Below, piece after piece: positions 36,570 to 45,900 of a stretch of DNA of 64,000 nucleotides (position 1 is the first letter of the stretch; the number at the start of each line of letters is the position of its first letter). The notes under the pieces are model-generated. The model was not told the DNA's origin. It saw nothing but the letters and a program-made list of their open reading frames with translations, and made no database searches. The stretch is from Myxococcales bacterium (lineage in GTDB: Bacteria > Myxococcota_A > Polyangia > Polyangiales > JADJMO01). The stretch spans positions 186,001 through 250,000 of the forward strand of contig JADJMO010000003.1 in the NCBI GenBank assembly GCA_016709545.1, written 5' to 3'. Position numbers and translations under genes: made by a program.

Positions 36570-37964
36570 ATGCGGTCCTGCTTCCTCTTCGTCCTCTCGG
36601 TGGCGCTGTCTGCCTGCAGCGCCGCCCCGCGCCCTTCACCCGGTCCGACCGCCCAGACACCTCCGCCGGCTTACAATCCGCCGCCGCTCTACCGCCGCAT
36701 CCTGGTCGGGACGGCCCAGGCCGACATGGTCCCGAAGCGAACGCGCCTCTTCGCGCTGACGCGGCGCTGCGCGCAGGGGCCCTTCGACTTCGCCATCGAC
36801 CCGCTCGGCGGCGAGTTCAGCGAGTACGTCGTGGTCACCATCCACGGCGGCAAGGCCATGACGGGTCGCTGGGAGTTCAAGGGCGGTGGCTACGCCGGCG
36901 TCACGAGCAGCTTGTTCTACACGCTCGGGGCCGACAACCAGTGGGTGAAGGAGCCGGACAACGCGTTCTGCAAGCTCGAGCCGCCGCCCTCTTCCGGTCC
37001 CACGCCGATCGGCAGCGGCCCGGGCAAGCCGAAGGGCACACCACCGCCGCCGCCCCCCGTCGGATCGGGCGGGCCGGGCGGGTCTGGCGGTGGCAAGGTC
37101 GACCTGATCGTCGAGGTGCCGGCGCCGAAGGTGAAGCTGCCCCCCAACGCCAAGTTCACCGTTCACTTCGACTACACCAAGCCGCCGACGGGGCGCGTCG
37201 ATCTCACCGTGTGGAGCGAGGTCGCGCTCGATTTCGGCGACGACGCGTACATCGAGGTGGAGCAGGGGGTGTACGCGCCGGTCGACGTGCCCGCGTGGAA
37301 GCTCGAGGTCGGCAAGAAGATCGAGGAGCGCGAGGCGAACAAGAAGAAGTCGATGGACAAGAGCGCGGCCATCAACCTCTGCTTCAAGAACTACTACGCG
37401 TCCAAGGTCTGGCCCGACGAGTGCCGGAGCCTCGCCGGCGACGTCCCCGAGCGCGACGCCCGCAGCAAGGCGTGCTGGGACGCGTGGAAGGCCAAGAAGG
37501 TGTGGTCGGATGCCTGCCGCAAGGAGTTCGGCGACGGTCCCGATCCCAAGGGCAGCCCCAAGCCCGGGGCCACGACCCCCTACGGCAAGCCCCCGCCGCC
37601 GCCGGCCGAGACGCCGCCGCCGAAGCCCAGCGACAACGCCGTCTGGGTGTCGGGCAGCTACACCTGGCACACGTCGTGGGTCTGGTCGCCTGGCACGTGG
37701 AAGGTGCCCAAGAAGGACGTCGACGAGGGCAAGACGGCGAAGGCGCCGAGCGCAGCGCCCGCCTCGAAGAAGGAGGTGCCGCCGCCAGCGCCGGCGCCAG
37801 GAATGGTGTGGACCGAGGGCTACTGGTTCTTCGCCGTCGAGGGCTGGATCTGGGTCGGCGGCGCGTGGCGCATGCCGCCCACGCCCGGCGCGAAGTGGAA
37901 GGTGAGCACGTACGTGTCGATCGGCGGCGGCTGGGTGCTCGTGCCCGGCGGTTGGAGCGACTGA
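36570..37964 (+). CDS. Pro-rich lipoprotein with C-terminal YxWxxG-type repeats
   Basis: 464-residue lipoprotein (SVALSACSAAP, lipobox LSAC). An N-terminal domain (YRRILVGTAQADMV, GPFDFAIDPLGGEFSEYVVV) is followed by a Pro/Gly linker, a domain around 170-240 (VEVPAPKVKLPPNAKFTVHF), a helical Cys/Trp part (NLCFKNYYASKVWPDEC, ACWDAWKAKKVWSDAC), and a C-terminal region with aromatic repeats (VWVSGSYTWHTSWVWSPGTW, VWTEGYWFFAVEGWIWVGGA), like YXWGXW-type wrapping repeats seen in periplasmic proteins. Function unknown. It is 42 bp after the CpeT-like gene and likely in the same transcript. Confidence 0.72.
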   Translation: MRSCFLFVLSVALSACSAAPRPSPGPTAQTPPPAYNPPPLYRRILVGTAQADMVPKRTRLFALTRRCAQGPFDFAIDPLGGEFSEYVVVTIHGGKAMTGRWEFKGGGYAGVTSSLFYTLGADNQWVKEPDNAFCKLEPPPSSGPTPIGSGPGKPKGTPPPPPPVGSGGPGGSGGGKVDLIVEVPAPKVKLPPNAKFTVHFDYTKPPTGRVDLTVWSEVALDFGDDAYIEVEQGVYAPVDVPAWKLEVGKKIEEREANKKKSMDKSAAINLCFKNYYASKVWPDECRSLAGDVPERDARSKACWDAWKAKKVWSDACRKEFGDGPDPKGSPKPGATTPYGKPPPPPAETPPPKPSDNAVWVSGSYTWHTSWVWSPGTWKVPKKDVDEGKTAKAPSAAPASKKEVPPPAPAPGMVWTEGYWFFAVEGWIWVGGAWRMPPTPGAKWKVSTYVSIGGGWVLVPGGWSD

Positions 37965-37986
37965 CGGAAGCATGCGATCATGGCGC

Positions 37987-38862
37987 ATGCGAAGCGCCGC
38001 GATCTTTCCGATTCTCCTGCTCGTCGTCGGTTGCGGGAGCAAGGTCGATCCGCAGGCCGCGCCGGCCGACACCGCGGTCACCCCGACCGACGTCGCTCTC
38101 GAGGCCGATGGCGCCTCCGACGGCACGTCGGACGGCGCAGTGCTCCCCACCGAGGATCGCACGTGCAAACGCCTCGCGGATGCGTTGTGTGGCGGCGCGA
38201 CCGAGGCGTGCTGCAAGACCGTCGGGATCGCGTTCGCGGGCGCCGGCTGTCGCGAGGCTGCGCTGTCGTACTGCACGACGCGCATCGACGCGGTCGGGCT
38301 CGGGAAGGCGGTCTACGACGACTCGCAGCTCGAGGCCTGCGCCAAGGACTGGTCCACCGCCATCGCGGCCTGCCAGATCGAGTTCGTGCCCTACCTGCGA
38401 TCACAGCGCGCGTGCGCGCAGCTGTTCAACGGGACCACGGCTCCCGGCGCGGCGTGTGCCTCGAGCGCGGAGTGCCATTCTCCACCTGGCGCGGTCGCCT
38501 ACTGCGACACCACCACCAAGCGCTGCAAGGCGTCGTCGATCGTGGCCGAGGGGGCGCCCTGCAGCTTCACCGGCTCGCAGCTCCGGTACTGCGACGAGGG
38601 CTTCTACTGCGACCTCACCGGCGGGACCGCGGCGTGTCGCAAGCAGCTGGCGGAGGGTGCCGCGTGCAGCACGAGCAACTACGTCGCGTGCGGTTACTCC
38701 CGGACCTGCGTCGTCGACAAGTGCGGCGCAGGTCTCGCGGGAGGCGCCAAGTGCACCGACGCCGTCGAGTGTGCGTCGTGGAACTGCAATGCTGGCGTGT
38801 GCAATTCGGTGTTCTACCAGCAGGTGGAAGCGAGCCTCTGCAACGGCGCGACGTCGAAGTGA
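37987..38862 (+). CDS. Cys-rich lipoprotein, paralogous to the one at 34783
   Basis: 291-residue lipoprotein; ATG 37987 (RSAAIFPILLLVVGC, lipobox VVGC) is preferred over an ATG five codons earlier. An Asp/Ala/Thr spacer precedes a helical Cys domain (CKRLADALCGGATEACCKTV) and a Cys-rich half with short modules (CASSAECHSPP, YCDEGFYCDLTGGTAACRK, CTDAVECASWNCNAGVCN). The layout matches the gene at 34783, so the cluster contains a duplicated lipoprotein type flanking two others. Function unknown. Confidence 0.78.
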   Translation: MRSAAIFPILLLVVGCGSKVDPQAAPADTAVTPTDVALEADGASDGTSDGAVLPTEDRTCKRLADALCGGATEACCKTVGIAFAGAGCREAALSYCTTRIDAVGLGKAVYDDSQLEACAKDWSTAIAACQIEFVPYLRSQRACAQLFNGTTAPGAACASSAECHSPPGAVAYCDTTTKRCKASSIVAEGAPCSFTGSQLRYCDEGFYCDLTGGTAACRKQLAEGAACSTSNYVACGYSRTCVVDKCGAGLAGGAKCTDAVECASWNCNAGVCNSVFYQQVEASLCNGATSK

Positions 38863-39075
38863 CGGGCTCCTCGCGCGGTCGCGCCCGCCAAGACGAAGCC
38901 AGCCGGGGCGCCGCGGTGCATGGCGACGAGCGTGCACCTTCCAATCGGTCAGGGAGGGCAGGCGATGGACAGGCACGGGCGCGCGTGGGCCGATCGAGCC
39001 TCGTCGATGCTGGCGAGCCACCGGTCGTGCCAGGCGGCGTGGACGTCGCGCAGCGCCGTGACGGAAGCCCTGCCG

Positions 39076-39713
39076 TCACGGGGGGCAGGTCTCCACGACC
39101 GTCTCGGTCCACCCCAAGGTGCCCTCGTCGAGCTCGAGGTCGAACGCGCGGCAGGGGCGGCGGCACGGAGGTGAAGGGGTGGTCCGGCCGCGACGAAGAG
39201 GCCGCCGTCGTGAGCAGCGGCGAAGCAGCCCCGGGCCGGAGGGCCGACGCGCACGCCGGTGGGGTCCAGGCGCACGACGTAGTAGCCGTACACGCCGCAC
39301 TCCGGGCTCCCCAAGAGGGCGCCCGCGATCACGAGCTCGAGCCGGTCGGGGGTCTCGCGCACCACCGCGAGCTGCGCTTGCGATCCGTGGTCCGCGACCA
39401 GGGCGGCGTGCTCGCTCGTGCACAGAGGCCCCCCTGGACAGATCGGCGGGAAGGCGCGGACGCCGTCGAGATCGAGCGTGTGGATCCACCACCCGGCACG
39501 GAACGGTGGTGGCAGCTCGCCGAACGTCACGCGCAGCTCGTGGTCACCGCGCGACGCGAAGAACGGCGCGCTCGGGTCGGGGCGCGTCAGTCGGGGAAGC
39601 GTCGACCGGGGCGTCGTGGGCATGGGAGCCCGCGCCCTCGGCTCGGGCGCTGGACTGCACGCCACGGCGGCCGTGATCCAGAGGGCGGACGGGAGACGAC
39701 CATGGAGCACCAC
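39076..39713 (-). CDS. Predicted lipoprotein of unknown function (frame broken)
   Basis: About 212 residues when one base is added to the G-run at 39154-39157 (C on the coding strand), giving LHLRAAAPCRAFDLELDEG and ending TETVVETCPP at 39076. It starts at GTG 39713 (VVLHGRLPSALWITAAVACS, lipobox AVAC). The mature part has strands such as HELRVTFGELPPPFRAGWW, IHTLDLDGVRAFPPICPGG and YGYYVVRLDPTGVRVGP. No family recognised. A GTGACGG/CCGTCAC hairpin (39059-39080) overlaps the stop and could end transcription. It is divergent from the nitroreductase-like gene. The start and the C-terminal frame are uncertain. Confidence 0.5.
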
Positions 39714-39785
39714 CCTCCGTCGCGCGAGCGGCGCGCAGTGTGACGAGGCGATCGCCTGCGTGGAGGGGATCCGCGCCCCGTCCGC

Positions 39786-39831
39786 TTGACAAGTCACTGC
39801 GCGGTGACATAGTGAGTCACTGCATGGTGAC
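39786..39831 (+). promoter_or_regulatory. Promoter with two 16-bp palindromic operators
   Basis: A perfect -35 TTGACA (39786-39791), 16-bp spacer, and -10-like CATAGT (39808-39813). One palindrome, GTCACTGCGCGGTGAC (39793-39808), fills the spacer; a second, GTCACTGCATGGTGAC (39816-39831), covers the start codon ATG 39824. The palindrome starts are 23 bp apart, about two helical turns. The TetR-family protein encoded third in this operon (41579) is the obvious candidate repressor. Confidence 0.7.
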
Positions 39832-40969
39832 AAGCCGATTCCTCACCCGCCGCTCGCTCTTCCGCCTCGCCGCCGCGCTCTCTGGCGCGGCCATGCTCCC
39901 GCGCTGCGGGTTCGACCCCGAGGAGGGTGCGGCGTACACGCCGTGGTCGTTCCCGGACCCGACCCGCGCGCCTCTCCTGCAGGTCGTGCACGCGGGCCTG
40001 CTCGCCGCGAACCCGCACGACACCCAGCCCTGGCGGTTCGTCGTCACGCCCGACCGCGTGCGCGTCTTCGTCGACCGCGCGCGATCGCTGGGCGCGATGG
40101 ACCCGCTCGGCCGCGAGCGCATCATCGGCCTCGGGTGCGCGATCGAGAACATGGTCGTGTGGGCGCCGGAGGTCGGTCTGGTCGCGACCGTCGTCGCGCG
40201 CACCGACGCGGATTCGCCCGATCTCGTGGCCGACGTCCTCCTCGCCACGGCCAAGAGCCCGCGCTCCGAGCTCGCCGGAGGGCTCGCGCGTCGCAAGACG
40301 CACCGCGGGCGCTACGGCGAATTCCCCCTCGATCCGGCGCTCGGGCGCGAGCTCGGTCGCCTCGCGTCGGATCCCGTGGTCGCCCTCACGACCCTCACCG
40401 ACGCTCGCATGGACACGTTCCGCGACGGGACCCGGCGGGCCACGCGGGCCATCGTCGACGACGCCGGGATGAACGATGCGAGCCACGCGTGGTACCGCCA
40501 CACCAAGGAGGAGATCGATCGCCATCGCGACGGGCTCACGCTGGACGCGCAGTCGCTCGGCGCCTTCACCACGGCGGCGGGCAAGACGCTCGGTCGGCCC
40601 AGCGCCGCCGACGCGGGTGGCTACTGGATCGCCAACACCGAGGAGGTGCACACCGGACCGGTCACTGCGTTCGCCATCCTGTCCACGCGCGCCCTCGAAG
40701 ACGTCGGAGAGCTGCTGCAGGTGGGGCGGGTCTACCAGCGCCTGCACCTGTTCGCGGCCCGGGAGGGCCTCGCGATGCAGCCGCTCAACCAGCTGCCCGA
40801 GCGTCGCGATCGCGAGCGCCAGAAGGGCCTGCGGCCCGACCTCGAGCCCGTGCTCGCGTCCCTCGCCGAGGGTCACGCGCAGATGGCGTTCCGGATCGGC
40901 GTCGCGTGGGACGACACGCACCACAGCCCGCGGAGGCCGGTCGAGTGGGTGACCGAGGTGACGTCGTGA
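39824..40969 (+). CDS. Exported nitroreductase-fold (Acg-like) flavoprotein
   Basis: 381-residue protein with a twin-arginine-type leader (FLTRRSLFRLAAALSGAAM) and possibly a lipid-attachment Cys (LPRCG). The body is nitroreductase-like: LLQVVHAGLLAANPHDTQPW (family SxxNxQPW flavin-binding start), RFVVTPDRVRVFVDRARSLG, ERIIGLGCAIENMVVWA, LARRKTHRGRYGEFPLD, GYWIANTEEVHTGPVTAFAI and LLQVGRVYQRLHLFAAREGL. It resembles the Acg group, which lacks parts of the FMN site, so catalytic activity is uncertain. ATG 39824 lies inside an operator and the transcript would be nearly leaderless. It is the first gene of a three-gene operon; its stop overlaps the next start (GTGA). Confidence 0.82.
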   Translation: MVTSRFLTRRSLFRLAAALSGAAMLPRCGFDPEEGAAYTPWSFPDPTRAPLLQVVHAGLLAANPHDTQPWRFVVTPDRVRVFVDRARSLGAMDPLGRERIIGLGCAIENMVVWAPEVGLVATVVARTDADSPDLVADVLLATAKSPRSELAGGLARRKTHRGRYGEFPLDPALGRELGRLASDPVVALTTLTDARMDTFRDGTRRATRAIVDDAGMNDASHAWYRHTKEEIDRHRDGLTLDAQSLGAFTTAAGKTLGRPSAADAGGYWIANTEEVHTGPVTAFAILSTRALEDVGELLQVGRVYQRLHLFAAREGLAMQPLNQLPERRDRERQKGLRPDLEPVLASLAEGHAQMAFRIGVAWDDTHHSPRRPVEWVTEVTS

Positions 40970-41571
40970 GAGGGGCGTTCCTGCTCGCCACCCTCGCCGT
41001 GGCGACCGTCGCCCACGCCGAGGCGCCACCCAGCGATGCCGCCGTGTCGTCGGCGCCGACGAGAGACCGTCCGGCGGTGATCGCCGTGGTGTCGAGCAAG
41101 CGCCTGCCGAGGGCGCTGACCCTCCGCCAGAACGGCGTCGAGCGCGAGGATCGCGACTTCGTCGGACGGCCGCTCGGGGTCGGCGTCGGCGTGCAGTTCG
41201 TCTACCGCCGCCTCGACGCCGAGACCGCGATCGTCGGTGACGTGGTGCTCGCCGCGGAGTACCTGCCTGGCCCGGGCGGTGCGCTGCTCTCGGTCGCGCA
41301 CGCCGCGGTGCTCTCGCGCTCGGTCAGGCCGTGGTCGTTCGTGGCGGGGCCGCGCCTGGCGATCGTCGTCGACACCTCCAGCGCCACGCTGCCGAACCTG
41401 GAGCTCGGCGCGCGCCTCGGCGTCGGGCTCGGGCCGTTCGAGATCGCCTGGGTGCCGGCGTGGATCGTCCCCCTGCACCACGAGACGCGCCCGGTCTTCG
41501 GCGGCGAGGTGCGGGGCGGGGCCGCGAGCGCGCCGATGTGGCTTTCCTTCCAGGCCCGTCTCGCGTTCTGA
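40966..41571 (+). CDS. Predicted outer-membrane beta-barrel protein
   Basis: 201-residue exported protein beginning at GTG 40966 (RGAFLLATLAVATVAHAEAP, clear signal peptide with AHA-E cleavage). Later segments look like amphipathic strands (VGVGVQFVYRRLDAETAIVG, DVVLAAEYLPGPGGALLSVA, ELGARLGVGLGPFEIAWVPA) and the protein ends in aromatic RLAF, typical of barrels. Unnamed family. It overlaps the upstream gene by 4 bp (GTGA), and the TetR gene follows after 7 bp, so the three are one operon. Confidence 0.7.
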   Translation: MRGAFLLATLAVATVAHAEAPPSDAAVSSAPTRDRPAVIAVVSSKRLPRALTLRQNGVEREDRDFVGRPLGVGVGVQFVYRRLDAETAIVGDVVLAAEYLPGPGGALLSVAHAAVLSRSVRPWSFVAGPRLAIVVDTSSATLPNLELGARLGVGLGPFEIAWVPAWIVPLHHETRPVFGGEVRGGAASAPMWLSFQARLAF

Positions 41572-41578
41572 TGCGAGC

Positions 41579-42206
41579 GTGAAGAGGAGCCGCGACAAGG
41601 ACGGCACGCAGGCCGAGCTGCTGTCCGCGGTGCAGCGGGTGATCGAGCAGGACGGTGTCGCAGGCCTCGGCGTCAACGCGGTCGCCCGCGAGGCCGGTGT
41701 GGACAAGGTGCTCATCTACCGGTACTTCGGCGGCCTCGAGGGACTCTTGACGGCCTTCGCGGAGAGCGCGGCGTTCTGGCCGACCGTGGCCGAGATCGTG
41801 GTCGATCGCTCGGCGCTGGACGCGATGTCGCTCGGGGACGCCGTCGCCGAGGTGATGGTCCGCTACGCGCGCGCTCCGGAAGAGGCCGCTCACCCTGGCC
41901 GTGCTCGCCGGCGAGGTGGCGAGCCGCTCGCCGTTCCACGCGCCGCTCGAAGCCGCGCGGGAGCAGTTCGGGAGGGCGCTCGGGGAGCTCGTGCAGGCGC
42001 GGATCCCTCCGGGTGTCGACCTCGAGGCGGTCACCGCGATCGCTTCCGCGGCCGTCCACTACCTCGCGCTGCGTGCGCGCTTCATCAAGCGGTACAACGG
42101 CGTGGCGATCGACGAGGACGCCGGCTGGCGACGCCTCGAGGCCGCCATGACGGCGATGATCCGGGGAGCCATCGCGCCGCGCGCCGCGGTCCAGAGCCGG
42201 CGGTGA
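41579..42206 (+). CDS. TetR/AcrR family regulator (frame broken)
   Basis: About 208 residues. It starts at GTG 41579 (KRSRDKDGTQAELLSAVQRV). The helix-turn-helix is clear: DGVAGLGVNAVAREAGVDKV then LIYRYFGGLEGLLTAFAE. The frame is lost within the CG repeat at 41866-41873; removing one base (or adding CG) gives RYAR..LRKRPLTLAVLAGE and the rest of the ligand-binding domain (FGRALGELVQARIPPGVDLE, AVHYLALRARFIKRYNGVAI). It is the third gene of the nitroreductase operon and probably represses the twin-palindrome promoter at 39786-39831. Confidence 0.85.
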
Positions 42207-42218
42207 TGCGACGGTCGC

Positions 42219-42460
42219 TCAGTCGTCCTTCTCTTCGAGGTTGCCGACGCGCGTCGCTCCCGACAGACGCACGACGAGGCCCAGGTCCGGCCCCTCGATG
42301 ACCGTCATATCCATCGCGACGAGGTGCAGGTCGCTCTGGGCGACGACGTCGACGTTCCGCGGAGCTGGGTGATGTAGGGTGGTTCCTGGATTTTCGGCAC
42401 GTCCGTGAGGAACAACCTGGACACGAAGCCCCCGACCGCAAGGCGTGCTGGCACGCGAGG
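42219..42460 (-). CDS. Possible small gene or gene remnant
   Basis: With one extra base in CTCCGCGG (about 42359-42366), the minus strand reads FLTDVPKIQEPPYITQLR, then NVDVVAQSDLHLVAMDMTVI and VVRLSGATRVGNLEEKDD to a stop at 42219. Composition looks protein-like and the acidic tail is plausible, but no start codon with a ribosome site is evident and no family is recognised. It might be the end of a larger lost gene. Confidence 0.28.
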
Positions 42461-42475
42461 TGCTCGGTGCCGAGC

Positions 42476-42765
42476 ATGACCACCATTGCCAAGCACGACG
42501 GCGGTGCTGACGGTAGCGACCTCGCGCTGTCGGAGAGGAGCTCGAGGATGTCGGCGCGGGTGGCGTAGACGGCGCGGCCGAGACGGCCAAGCGGCTTGCT
42601 GACGGCGACGAGTTCCTCGACCTGACGGCGCTCGATCGCGGCGTCCGCAAGGTCGCGGGCGACAGCATCTCCACACCGATGGGCCACGTCCTTCCGCGCA
42701 AGGCCGTGCACGCGGACACGTGGGCGAAGATCCTGGAGCATCTGCGCGCGGGCCCCTCGGCTTGA
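42476..42765 (+). CDS. Possible small hypothetical protein (frame broken)
   Basis: ATG 42476 reads MTTIAKHDGGADGSDLALSE; one added G near 42527 lets it continue as EELEDVGAGGVDGAAETAKR, GDEFLDLTALDRGVRKVAGD, STPMGHVLPRKAVHADTWAK and ILEHLRAGPSA to TGA 42763-42765, about 96 residues. The acidic, helical composition is credible for a small regulatory or antitoxin-like protein, but there is no clear ribosome site and no recognised homologue. Confidence 0.33.
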
Positions 42766-42908
42766 GCCGAGCTCACCGGACCGCCTCGTTCGAGGCAGGA
42801 TGGCGTGTCACACGTCGCGCCTGCCCTTGCCCCACCCCTGCCCACATCTGCTTTCTCCGACGGTGATTTCGATCCCAGGCAGGGGTGCGCACCCGGTAGC
42901 GTGAGCGC

Positions 42909-45900
42909 ATGCGTCGCGTGCTCCTGCCCTTCGTTGCTGGCTTCCTCGCGCTCACGAGCTGTCGTTCGAGCTCCGTCCCCGAGACCCAGAGCCAGGAGAC
43001 CGCCGAGCAGGAGACCGGGCTGGTCGCGGCGCGGTTCCGCGCGGCCCGGATCCCCCACCTGCGGGCGCCGAGAGCTGCAAGAGGGCCGACGACGGCCGGC
43101 GCGACCTGGACGCTGGGCGCGCTCGAGATGCGCGCGCTCGACGTCGCGAACCATCAGGTCGCCGCTGTCGACGGGCTCCTGACCACGGCCGAAGTCGCCG
43201 TCGACACCGACGCCGTGTGGAGCGCCGAGGGCGACACCGACGAGGAGTGGCGCATCCTGCGCTCGTCGCGCGCGCCCACCACCTTCCGCTGGCGGCTCCG
43301 GGCGCCTGGCCAGACGACGCTGCACGAGGGGCGGGTCGAGGTCACCGACGCGGAGGGGCGGACCGTCGCGCGCAGCGTACCGTTCGTCGCCTACGACGCC
43401 GAGGGCACCGCGCGGCCCCTCGAGGCCCGGCTCGACGCCGACGGCGACGGTCACGTGTTGACGCTGTCCGTCGACGTTCGCGGGCTCCGCTACCCGATCG
43501 CCGTCGATCCCGGGTGGGTGAGCGGGCCGACGATGGGCCGCGTCCGCAAGCTGCACAAGGCGGTGCCGCTCGCCGACGGGCGCGTGTTCTTCATGGGCGG
43601 AGAGGACGGCGGCACCTACCAGCGGCACCGGGACGCCGACATCTACAATCCGGCGACCAACACGTTCTCGCTCACCGGGGACTCGGGTGGGCCGATCGGC
43701 GTGGGCGTGCAGGTCATCCGGCTCGGCGACGGTCGCGTGCTCGCCGCCGGTGGCGCCGGCATCAGCCTCCCGACGGCGGCGGCGGCCATCTGGTCGCCCG
43801 CGACCGGAGCCTGGGCGGCCATCCCCGGGATGCCCTACAACCGCAAGGACGCAGCGACGGTGCTCGTCTCGCCGACGAAGGTCCTCCTCGCCGGCGGCGG
43901 CACGGTGGCGGTCGGCGGGGAGTCCGCGGTCGTCTACGACGCGACGACCAACGCGTGGAGCGAGGTCGCCTCGATGAGCGTCTCGCGTGGCATGCCGATC
44001 GGAGCCAAGCTCCCGGGCGGGACCATCCTCGTGTGCGGCGGCGACAGCGTGCTCAAGAGCTGTGAGCACTGGAACCCGACGACCAACGTGTGGGCCGCGC
44101 GCGCCCCCATGGCCGCCGCGCGTGGGGCCGCCGTGGCGACGGTGCTGGCGGATGGGCGGGTCCTCGTCTCCGGCGGCTACGGGCTCTCCTCCGCCGAGGT
44201 CTACAATCCGACGACCAACGCGTGGAGCTCGGCCGGGAACATGGCGGCGGTGCGCGCGCAGCACGTCGCGCTCCTCTTGCCGTCGGGCAAGGTGTTCGTC
44301 GCCGGCGGCACCACCGCGCTCGCGCAGCTCTACGATCCGGCGACCAACACGTGGGCGCCGGCGGGCTCGATGTCGGTCGTGCGCGACGAGTCGGCTGGTG
44401 GGCTGCTGGCGAGCGGCAAGGTGATCGTGTCCGGTGGCACGGCGACCTCGTCGGCGAGCTCGGAGATCTGGGGCGGATCGCTCGGCGTCACGTGCGCGGT
44501 CGCGGGAGAGTGCCTGTCGGGCTCGTGCATCGACGGCGTGTGCTGTGGCACCGCGAGCTGCGTCGCGGGCGCGAAGTGCAACCTCCCGGGCAAGCTCGGG
44601 ACGTGCTCCAAGCCCGCCGGCACCGCGTGTGGGGCGGGCACCGAGTGTGCCTCCGGATCCTGCGCCGACGGCGTGTGCTGCAACACGGCGTGCACCGGGC
44701 AGTGCGCCGCCTGCAACGTGACCGGAAAGGTGGGCACTTGCAGCCCCGTGCTCGGCGCGCCGGTGGGCGGCCGCGCCGCGTGCTCCACGACGGGCGCCGG
44801 CACCGCGTGCGCCGCGAGCTGCAACGGCATCGACCCGAGCACCTGCACCTTCCCGCCCTCGACCACGGCCTGCGGCACCGACACGTGCACGGCGGGCAAG
44901 GAGACGCGCGTCGGGACCTGCAACGGCGCGGGCGTCTGCTCCGGCGCGACCAAGGACTGTGGCGCCTACGCGTGCGGTCCGACCACCTGCCGGACGACCT
45001 GCACGACGGCCACCGACTGCGCCGCGGGCAACTACTGCAAGGGCGGCGCGTGCGTCCCGGCCGAGGGGCTCGGCAAGCCGTGCAAGACGGCGTCGGCGTG
45101 CACCACCGGGTTCTGCACCGACGGTGTGTGCTGCGGGGTCGCGACCTGCGACGCGGGCTCTGCGTGCTCGCTCCCCGGGTTCGCCGGGACCTGCAAGGTG
45201 AAGCAGGGCAGCGCGTGCAAGGACGCCGTCGACTGCGGCACCGGCCAGTGCGTCGACGGCGTCTGCTGCGACGAAGCCTGCTCGGGGCAGTGTGAAGCGT
45301 GCGACGTCGAGGGTCGCGTGGGTGTCTGCTCGGCGGTCGCCGGTCCTCCGCACGGGACTCGCCCCGCGTGCGCCGACGGAGGCGGAGACGTGTGCGCGGC
45401 CGCGACCTGCGCCGGGACCAAGGACCGCACGGCCTGCGTCGGCAAGAAGGCCCCCATCGGCGCGACGTGTCGCGCCACGAGCTGCGTCGGCTCCACGCTG
45501 GGGCTCGCGGCCACCTGCGACGGCAGCGGCACCTGCCCGGCCGCCAAGGAGTCTTCGTGCGTGCCCTACGCGTGCGAGGGCACGAAGTGCCGGGAGACCT
45601 GCTCCGAGGACACGCACTGCACCAAGGGCTTCGTCTGCAAGGGCAGCCGCTGTGAGCCGATCGCCGCGCGGTGCACCGACGATCTCACGGGCTCGATCGG
45701 AGCCGACGGGATACCCGTGAGCTGCGCGCCCTACGTGTGTACGCGCGATGGCACCTGCGCCAAGGCCTGCACGAGCTCCACGGACTGTACCCCCGGCAGC
45801 GTGTGCGACGTCGCGCAGTCGGTGTGCGTGCCCGGCGCCGGCGAGGTCGCCGCCTCGGACGGTTGCTCCATGGGCGGCCGGGGGCCTTCGCCCTCGAGGG

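Larger units (their letters stand above)
42207..42908. other. 700-bp region with only weak coding signals
   Basis: No gene is certain here. On the minus strand a short reading (PKIQEPPYITQL, then NVDVVAQSDLHLVAMDMTV) ends at 42219 if one base is added near 42361. On the plus strand a reading from ATG 42476 ends at 42765 if one base is added near 42527. The stretch 42360-42410 is less GC-rich than its surroundings. The two may be small genes or remnants, and they are listed separately with low confidence. Confidence 0.5.

Noticed and set aside
38949..39833. Reading the minus-strand lipoprotein from ATG 39833 to 38949 without any frame break
   Set aside because: The upstream part overlaps the operator and promoter of the divergent gene and has no signal peptide at its start. 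The tail becomes Arg/Ser-rich, whereas the frame ending at 39076 stays protein-like. The alternative remains possible.
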